Program-made: the position numbers and the translations under genes
Origin: Actinomycetes bacterium
GTDB lineage: Bacteria; Actinomycetota; Actinomycetes; Mycobacteriales; Mycobacteriaceae
Direction of reading: 5' to 3'
DNA length: 64,000 bases
Assembly: GCA_022601135.1 (NCBI GenBank)
Contig: JAHZJB010000160.1
Span: forward strand, 1 to 64,000
Shown: piece by piece, positions 58,656-64,000 of the stretch
Layout of the letters: each line of letters opens with the position of its first letter
Numbering within the stretch: position 1 is the first letter of the stretch
The notes under the pieces: model-generated
What the model was told of the DNA's origin: nothing
Database searches by the model: none
Seen by the model: only the letters and a program-made list of their open reading frames with translations

Positions 58656-60083
58656 ATGACTGAACCCAGCATTCCAAGCGTCGGCGAACTCGCCCTCGAA
58701 GACCGGGCGGCTTTGCGCCGAGTTGCCGGCCTCTCGACCGAGTTGGCCGACGTGTCCGAGGTCGAGTACCGCCAGCTGCGCCTCGAACGGGTGGTCTTGG
58801 TCGGTGTCTGGACAGACGGAAGCGCCGCCGATGCCGAGGCGAGCCTGGCTGAGCTGGCGGCTCTGGCCCAGACCGCCGGTTCTGAGGTGCTCGAGGGCCT
58901 GGTGCAGCGTCGGGACAAGCCCGATCCGTCGACGTACATCGGTTCGGGCAAGGCTCAGGAGTTGCGTGAGGTTGTCCTCGCCACCGGGGCGGACACCGTC
59001 ATCTGCGACGGTGAGCTGAGCCCTGCCCAGCTCACCGCGTTGGAGAAAGCCGTCAAGGTCAAGGTCATCGACCGCACCGCGTTGATCCTCGACATCTTTG
59101 CCCAGCACGCCACCAGCCGGGAGGGCAAGGCGCAGGTGGCCTACGCCCAGATGGAGTACATGCTTCCGAGGTTGCGCGGCTGGGGCGAGTCGATGTCGCG
59201 ACAGGGGGGCGGTGCGGGCGGCAGTGGCGGCGGGGTAGGCACGCGCGGTCCCGGTGAGACCAAGATTGAGACCGACCGACGTCGAATCCGCGAGCGAATG
59301 GCTAAGTTACGCAGAGAAATTCGTGGTATGAAACAGGTCCGCGACACCCAGCGCAGCCGCCGGGTCGGTAGCGACAAGCCGTCCGTGGCGATTGTTGGTT
59401 ACACCAACGCGGGGAAGTCCAGCGTGCTCAACGCGCTGACCGGCGCCGGCGTGCTGGTCGAGAACGCGTTGTTCGCCACACTCGAGCCAACAACTCGCCG
59501 TGGCGAATTCGCGGATGGCCGGGAGTTCGTGCTGACCGATACGGTGGGGTTCGTTCGGCATCTGCCGACCCAGCTCGTCGAGGCATTTCGTTCCACCCTC
59601 GAGGAGGTCGCCGACGCCGATCTGTTGCTGCATGTCGTCGACGGTTCGGATGTCAACCCGCTGTCGCAGATCAGCGCGGTGCGGCACGTCGTCAATGAGG
59701 TAATCCATGGCGCCGATCCGACGGCGACATCGGATTCGGAGGGTGACCGCCAGATCGCGCCAGAACTACTGGTGGTCAACAAGATCGATGCAGCCGGGGG
59801 CTTGGCGCTGGCGCAGCTGCGGCGGGCGCTGCCCGATGCGGTGTTCGTGTCCGCCCGTACCGGTGCCGGCTTGCCTCGCCTACAGTCGCGACTGGCGGAG
59901 ATGATCGTTCCCCGGGATGTGGTGATTGATGTCACAATCCCTTACAGCCGTGGCGATCTGGTCAGCCGAGTACACGCCGACGGTCGCGTCGATGCCTTGG
60001 AGCACAACGATTCTGGAACCAGGATCAAGGCGCGGGTGCCCGTTTCGCTGGCAAACGGACTGGGTGAGTTCGCAACCTTCTGA
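58656..60083 (+). CDS. hflX: GTPase HflX
   Basis: A 475-residue ribosome-splitting/associated GTPase. The N-terminal nucleotide-binding-like domain (about 20-190) is followed by a Gly-rich loop (GGGAGGSGGGVG), coiled-coil ETKIETDRRRIRERM, and the G domain: G1 GYTNAGKSS, G2 Thr in EPTTRR, G3 DTVGF, G4 NKID. In mycobacteria HflX has been linked to hypoxia survival and macrolide tolerance. Confidence 0.95.
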   Translation: MTEPSIPSVGELALEDRAALRRVAGLSTELADVSEVEYRQLRLERVVLVGVWTDGSAADAEASLAELAALAQTAGSEVLEGLVQRRDKPDPSTYIGSGKAQELREVVLATGADTVICDGELSPAQLTALEKAVKVKVIDRTALILDIFAQHATSREGKAQVAYAQMEYMLPRLRGWGESMSRQGGGAGGSGGGVGTRGPGETKIETDRRRIRERMAKLRREIRGMKQVRDTQRSRRVGSDKPSVAIVGYTNAGKSSVLNALTGAGVLVENALFATLEPTTRRGEFADGREFVLTDTVGFVRHLPTQLVEAFRSTLEEVADADLLLHVVDGSDVNPLSQISAVRHVVNEVIHGADPTATSDSEGDRQIAPELLVVNKIDAAGGLALAQLRRALPDAVFVSARTGAGLPRLQSRLAEMIVPRDVVIDVTIPYSRGDLVSRVHADGRVDALEHNDSGTRIKARVPVSLANGLGEFATF

Positions 60084-60185
60084 CCGCGCTCGGTGCGGCC
60101 CATCGCCCCGGTGCGGTACCGTCATCGAGAACGTCGGCTGCGGACAGCTCTTCGCAATCTCTTGGAGTACATCCGCCCGAGTCTG

Positions 60186-60329
60186 ATGGACAACGTCGAC
60201 GACACATCACTCACCACGCAGATCACCTACTACGGCGAAACCGCCACTGTGTGCACACTCCCGCTGGACGGACTCCGTCGCGGTTGCCCGGGCACACGCT
60301 GCCCGAACAGGCTGGAAAGGCACACATGA
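60186..60329 (+). CDS. Putative 47-residue cysteine-containing coupled upstream ORF
   Basis: An ATG at 60186 opens a 47-codon frame with high third-position GC, ending in TGA that overlaps the ATG of the DEAD-box helicase gene (ATGA, 60326-60329). The peptide has three Cys (VCTLP and CPGTRCPNRLERHT). No strong Shine-Dalgarno is seen. Perfect stop-start coupling suggests it is translated and controls helicase synthesis, like cysteine-responsive leader peptides reported in mycobacteria, but this is inference. The frame is open for 31 more codons upstream. Confidence 0.45.
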   Translation: MDNVDDTSLTTQITYYGETATVCTLPLDGLRRGCPGTRCPNRLERHT

Positions 60330-61657
60330 CCACGCAATCCTTCGCTGACCTTGGCGTGCCCGCGCCACTGGTGCGGGTGCTGACCGAGCACGGCATCACC
60401 CATCCGTTCCCCATCCAGTCGGCAACCCTGCCCGACGCCCTCGCCGGTAGCGACGTGCTCGGCCGTGGGAAGACCGGCAGCGGAAAAACGCTCGCGTTTT
60501 CCCTCCCGCTGGTGGCGACGTTGACCGGTCGCCGCAGCCAACCGTCGCGTCCGACCGGTCTGGTCCTGGCTCCCACCCGCGAGCTTGCCACCCAGATCAC
60601 TGCCGTATTGCAACCTCTGGCCACCGCCTCGGGGCTGCGCGTCGCCACGATCTTCGGCGGCGTGTCGCAGAACAAGCAGGTCAGTGCACTCCGTTCCGGA
60701 GTCGACATCGTGGTGGCCTGCCCCGGCCGCCTCGAGGACCTGATGGGGCAGAAGCTGGTTCGTCTCGACGACGTGGCCACGACAGTCCTCGACGAGGCTG
60801 ACCACATGGCCGATCTCGGTTTCCTGCCCGCCGTCACCCGCATCATGGCGGCGACCCCGGCCAAGGGCCAGCGGCTGTTGTTCTCCGCAACCCTGGACAA
60901 TGGCGTCGACAAGCTCGTCCAGCGCTTCCTGCACAATCCGGTGCTGCACTCGGTGGACGACGTCGCCGCAGCGCCCGCCGCGATGACCCATCACGTGTTT
61001 CACGTCGGGGGAGCGCAACAGAAGAAGGATCTGGTGCTTCGATTGGCCTCTGGGATGGGGCGGCGGATTCTGTTCACGCGCACCAAACATCAAGCGCGAA
61101 AGCTCGCCAGGCAGCTGACCGAATCGGGCGTGCCGTCAGTGGATTTGCACGGCAACCTCTCCCAGCCGGCGCGTGACCGTAACCTCGCAGCGTTCACCGG
61201 CGGTACCGCCAGGGTGCTGGTGGCGACCGATATCGCCGCTCGTGGAGTGCATGTCGACGGCGTCGAACTCGTGGTGCACGTCGACCCGCCGATGGAGCAC
61301 AAGGCCTACCTTCACCGCTCGGGACGTACCGCGCGCGCCGGCAGCGACGGTGACGTGGTCACCGTCGTGTTGCCCGAACAACGCAGGGATACTCAGCAAC
61401 TGCTGCGCCGTGCGGGCATCACCGTGCGCCCTCAGGAAGTCACCGCAGAATCGGCGCCGGTGCATGCGCTGGTTGGCGAACTCGCACCGCGGCGCGCAGC
61501 GCCGAAAGTCGTCGCCCCGACGGCGAGAGCCGTCCAGCCCAGGCGTGACCGCGGTGTCGAGAACCGGCGCGGCGGCGCTGCCCGGGGTTCGCGAGGCAAC
61601 CGGCGCCGCGGCACCCGCGGCTCCGGTGCTCGCGGGCACGCTCAATTCACGCCGTAG
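60326..61657 (+). CDS. DEAD-box ATP-dependent RNA helicase (RhlE-like)
   Basis: 443 residues: Q motif (FPIQSATLP), motif I GRGKTGSGKT (variant of AQTGSGKT), Ia PTRELA, II DEAD in VLDEADHM, III SAT, V DIAARGVH, VI HRSGRTAR. The C-terminal 70 residues are Arg/Gly-rich (RRGGAARGSRGNRRRG), an RNA-binding tail. Likely roles are RNA degradosome or cold adaptation. The ATG at 60326 with AAAGG upstream is preferred to an in-frame ATG 25 codons earlier. Coupled to the small upstream ORF. Confidence 0.92.
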   Translation: MTTQSFADLGVPAPLVRVLTEHGITHPFPIQSATLPDALAGSDVLGRGKTGSGKTLAFSLPLVATLTGRRSQPSRPTGLVLAPTRELATQITAVLQPLATASGLRVATIFGGVSQNKQVSALRSGVDIVVACPGRLEDLMGQKLVRLDDVATTVLDEADHMADLGFLPAVTRIMAATPAKGQRLLFSATLDNGVDKLVQRFLHNPVLHSVDDVAAAPAAMTHHVFHVGGAQQKKDLVLRLASGMGRRILFTRTKHQARKLARQLTESGVPSVDLHGNLSQPARDRNLAAFTGGTARVLVATDIAARGVHVDGVELVVHVDPPMEHKAYLHRSGRTARAGSDGDVVTVVLPEQRRDTQQLLRRAGITVRPQEVTAESAPVHALVGELAPRRAAPKVVAPTARAVQPRRDRGVENRRGGAARGSRGNRRRGTRGSGARGHAQFTP

Positions 61658-61746
61658 GGCTGCATCCTCACCGGCACCTGATCACTGGTGGCCGAGGGGT
61701 GCGCATCGTGATTGTTGGCTGTGCGGCCCAACACCCGCAGGCCCAA

Positions 61747-61770
61747 CCATCCGGTTGGATGGGGTACGTT
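61747..61770 (+). promoter_or_regulatory. Inverted repeat and candidate -10 upstream of fadE20
   Basis: CCATCC-GGTT-GGATGG is a perfect 6-4-6 inverted repeat (61747-61762) followed two bases later by TACGTT (61765-61770), a possible -10. The arrangement resembles a repressor site overlapping a promoter. Predicted leader to fadE20 is about 36 nt. Confidence 0.45.
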
Positions 61771-61812
61771 GGCACACAACAGCACCACATCATGGAAGGA
61801 TCCGGAGATTCG

Positions 61813-62997
61813 ATGGGCTCTGCAACGAAACCAGCGGCTACCGGGGCCATCGCGTACGAGCGGACCCTGTTCGAACCCGAGCACGAGCTATTCCGCGAGT
61901 CCTTCCGCGCCTTCCTGGATCGGGACGTCGCGCCGTTTCATGAGGAGTGGGAGCGGGACAAGATCGTCGATCGCGGCGTGTGGTTGGAGGCGGGCAAGCA
62001 GGGCTTTCTGGGCATGGCGGTGCCCGAGGAATACGGTGGTGGGGGCGTTTCGGACTTCCGTTACAACACCATTGTCACTGAAGAGGCGACTGCGGGCCGG
62101 TACAGCGGATTGGGTTTCAGCCTGCACAACGACGTTGTTGCGCCGTATCTGATCAGGCTGGGCACCGAAGAGCAGAAGCAGCGCTGGCTACCCAAGTTCT
62201 GCACAGGCGAACTGATCACCGCGATCGCCATGACCGAACCGGGTACCGGTAGCGACCTGCAGGGCATCAAGACGAGGGCGGTCAAGGACGGCGACCACTA
62301 CATCCTCAATGGCTCCAAGACGTTCATCACCAACGGCATCCATTCCGACTTGGTCATCGTGGTGGCTCAGACCGACCCCGATAAAGGGGCGCTGGGGTTC
62401 TCGCTGATGGTGGTGGAGCGTGGCATGGCGGGGTTCGAGCGCGGTCGTCATCTCGACAAATTGGGACTGGACGCGCAGGACACCGCCGAGTTGTCGTTCA
62501 CGGATGTCAAGGTGCCGGTCGAGAACGTGATCGGCGAAGAGGGACAGGGCTTCGTCTATCTGATGGAGAACCTGCCGCAGGAGCGGATCTCCATAGCCAT
62601 CATGGCCGCCGCAGCGATGGAGGCGGTGCTGAAGGAGACCATCGAGTACGTCAAGGAGCGCAAGGCATTCGGAAAACCGATCGGCAGCTTCCAGAACAGC
62701 CGCTTCCTGCTGGCCGAATTGGCCACTGAGGCCACCGTGGTCCGCATGATGGTCGACGAATACGTCCGCTTGCACCTGGACGACAGTTTGACCGTCGAAC
62801 AGGCCGCTATGGCCAAGTGGTATTCGACGGAAAAGCAGGTCCATCTGATCGACCGCTGCCTGCAATTACACGGCGGCTATGGGTATATGCGCGAGTATCC
62901 GGTGGCACGGGCCTATCTTGACGCCCGGGTACAGACCATATACGGGGGAACATCGGAGATCATGAAGGAGATCATCGGGCGGAGCCTGGGCGTATAA
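61813..62997 (+). CDS. fadE20: Acyl-CoA dehydrogenase FadE20
   Basis: A 394-residue FAD-dependent acyl-CoA dehydrogenase of beta-oxidation. AMTEPGTGSDLQGIKT and the YGGTSEIMKE C-terminal block (the second includes the usual position of the catalytic Glu) are clear, and CLQLHGGYGYMREYPVAR is the FAD region. Very close to M. tuberculosis FadE20, with a short insertion near residues 8-15. The ATG at 61813 follows a GGAG element; the frame is open upstream. Confidence 0.95.
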   Translation: MGSATKPAATGAIAYERTLFEPEHELFRESFRAFLDRDVAPFHEEWERDKIVDRGVWLEAGKQGFLGMAVPEEYGGGGVSDFRYNTIVTEEATAGRYSGLGFSLHNDVVAPYLIRLGTEEQKQRWLPKFCTGELITAIAMTEPGTGSDLQGIKTRAVKDGDHYILNGSKTFITNGIHSDLVIVVAQTDPDKGALGFSLMVVERGMAGFERGRHLDKLGLDAQDTAELSFTDVKVPVENVIGEEGQGFVYLMENLPQERISIAIMAAAAMEAVLKETIEYVKERKAFGKPIGSFQNSRFLLAELATEATVVRMMVDEYVRLHLDDSLTVEQAAMAKWYSTEKQVHLIDRCLQLHGGYGYMREYPVARAYLDARVQTIYGGTSEIMKEIIGRSLGV

Positions 62998-63181
62998 GCC
63001 GGGTCCCAATCTTTCTTTCCGTTCAATCGGCGCGGTTGCTTGGTAATTCGGGCCCACTGACGCAGAGTGAACGGACGCGGTACTTTCGGCAAGGCTTTCC
63101 GACCCTTCCTTTCGGTGGCAATACGAGGGAAATCGAGGATGATTGCCGAGGGAAACTTGTCGCCGACCGCGGGGAGGATTA

Positions 63182-64000
63182 ATGATCCGGCAGCCAATGC
63201 TGCGAATGCGTCTGGCCGGTCGCGCGACCATTGGGCTGGTGGGAGTCGCCGTGGCGCTCCTGGTGGCGCCTATGGTGACCGCGTCGCCTGAGTCCGACGC
63301 CAGCGATGCGATCACCGCGGCCTGGGAAGCCAACGGTGGGGACGCAGGTCCGCTGGGGCCCAAGGCAGGGGATGTCTATCCCGCCGGCGCCGGTTTCGCG
63401 CAGAACTTCGCCTCGGGCACGATGTTCTTCACTCCCGACACCGGCGCACATTTCATGCAGGGCGCGATCCTGCAGAAGTATGAGTCGCTGGGCGGTCCCG
63501 CCGACAGCGATCTGGGTTTCCCGACCATCGACGAGGGGCCGGGCCGTGCAGCGGGCAGCCGCAATAGCACGTTTAGCGCCGCGGACAACCCGGTCATCTT
63601 CTGGACCCCGGACACCGGTGCAAGGGTAGTTCGAGGCGCGATCAACGCGGCATGGGACGAGTTGGGCGGATCATCCGGGGTGCTGGGCGTGCCCGCCGAG
63701 GATGCTACTCAGGACGGGGCCGTCATCTCGCAGAAATTCACCGACGGTGAGCTGTCCTATGACACCCGGACCGGGACGTTCACTTCGGTCCCGCCCGAGC
63801 TTGCCGATCAGCTGACGGACTTGGCGGTCCCCGGCGATCCGCTGTCAGCGATCGATGACGCTCGGCGGGCTGCCGGGGGGCGGCTGGGGCCGCTGGGTGC
63901 GGCGGTGGGCGAGCCGTACCCGATCGGTGCCGATGGACTGGCGCAGGATTTCGTCAACGGCAAGATCTTCTATAGTCCGGCAACAGGCGCCAATGTCGTA
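63182..64000 (+). CDS. LGFP-repeat exported protein, 5' part (Rv2721c-like; cut by window edge)
   Basis: 273 residues are visible before the edge. A signal peptide (hydrophobic core about 15-33, cleavage near VTA|SPESD) is followed by LGFP-type repeats of about 50 residues: LGPKAGDVYP, LGFPTIDEGP, LGVPAEDATQ, LGAAVGEPYP, each with a downstream FxxGxxxxxPxTGA segment. Such repeats are thought to anchor or contact the mycobacterial cell wall. A GGGGAGG Shine-Dalgarno precedes the ATG. Downstream domains cannot be seen. Confidence 0.85.
   Translation, partial: MIRQPMLRMRLAGRATIGLVGVAVALLVAPMVTASPESDASDAITAAWEANGGDAGPLGPKAGDVYPAGAGFAQNFASGTMFFTPDTGAHFMQGAILQKYESLGGPADSDLGFPTIDEGPGRAAGSRNSTFSAADNPVIFWTPDTGARVVRGAINAAWDELGGSSGVLGVPAEDATQDGAVISQKFTDGELSYDTRTGTFTSVPPELADQLTDLAVPGDPLSAIDDARRAAGGRLGPLGAAVGEPYPIGADGLAQDFVNGKIFYSPATGANVV

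Noticed and set aside
60093..60185. Upstream extension of the coupled small ORF to 78 codons
   Set aside because: There is no Shine-Dalgarno or -10 box near the GTG at 60093, and the added part is Arg-rich. The ATG at 60186 is the more cautious start.

Overview
The window is high-GC, gene-dense chromosomal DNA from a mycobacterium, most likely a fast-growing Mycolicibacterium-type species. It is largely core genome: gene order follows, in inverted orientation, the Mycobacterium tuberculosis Rv2800 to Rv2721c block (pptT-truB-mntR-ribF-rpsO-pnp-pepR-ald-dapB-thyA-dfrA-thyX-dapA-rnj-ftsK-argA-pgsA3-clgR-pspA-recA-recX-miaB-miaA-dapF-hflX-fadE20). A class A beta-lactamase sits between pepR and ald, as in the M. 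smegmatis group. recA carries an in-frame intein of the M. leprae type. Locus names from M. tuberculosis, M. smegmatis and Corynebacterium are from memory and were not searched.

Layout. 1-10 kb: a methyltransferase, a crotonase, a CocE-type hydrolase, an asparagine-type permease, the metallophosphoesterase-pptT-truB operon, mntR and ribF. 10-17.5 kb: rpsO, pnp, pepR, blaS, a GXWXG protein and ald. 17.7-28 kb: a tiny secreted protein, the dapB cluster, thyA-dfrA with an AlkX-like DNA glycosylase, a haloalkane dehalogenase, thyX, dapA and rnj. 28-37 kb: a mycofactocin-type SDR, ftsK, argA/pgsA3, and the clgR-pspA-pspM envelope-stress operon. 37.2-44.5 kb is the accessory part: a complete hypA-B-F-C-D-E [NiFe]-hydrogenase maturation operon with no hydrogenase subunits in view, and a SABATH-like carboxyl methyltransferase. 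44.6-53 kb: recA (LexA box plus PafBC-type promoter, intein), recX, gluABCD and miaB. 53-64 kb: DUF349 and membrane proteins, miaA, dapF, hflX, a DEAD-box helicase preceded by a coupled 47-codon cysteine-containing ORF, fadE20, and the start of an LGFP-repeat exported protein cut by the window edge.

Functional themes: lysine/diaminopimelate synthesis (dapA, dapB, dapF), folate/thymidylate (thyA, dfrA, thyX), RNA decay and modification (rnj, pnp, miaA, miaB, truB), DNA repair (recA, recX, AlkX-like) and envelope stress (clgR, pspA, pspM). Regulation is unusually readable. At least seventeen genes have a TANNNT hexamer 6-8 nt before the start codon, which suggests leaderless transcripts. clgR has a textbook SigE/SigH-type promoter, and recA has both damage-response elements.

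I did not find a clearly new multi-gene system. The best candidates for something undescribed are the cysteine-containing ORF coupled to the DEAD-box helicase, the 68-residue secreted protein that occupies the place of aldR, the SABATH-like methyltransferase beside the orphan hyp operon, and several perfect inverted repeats at promoters.
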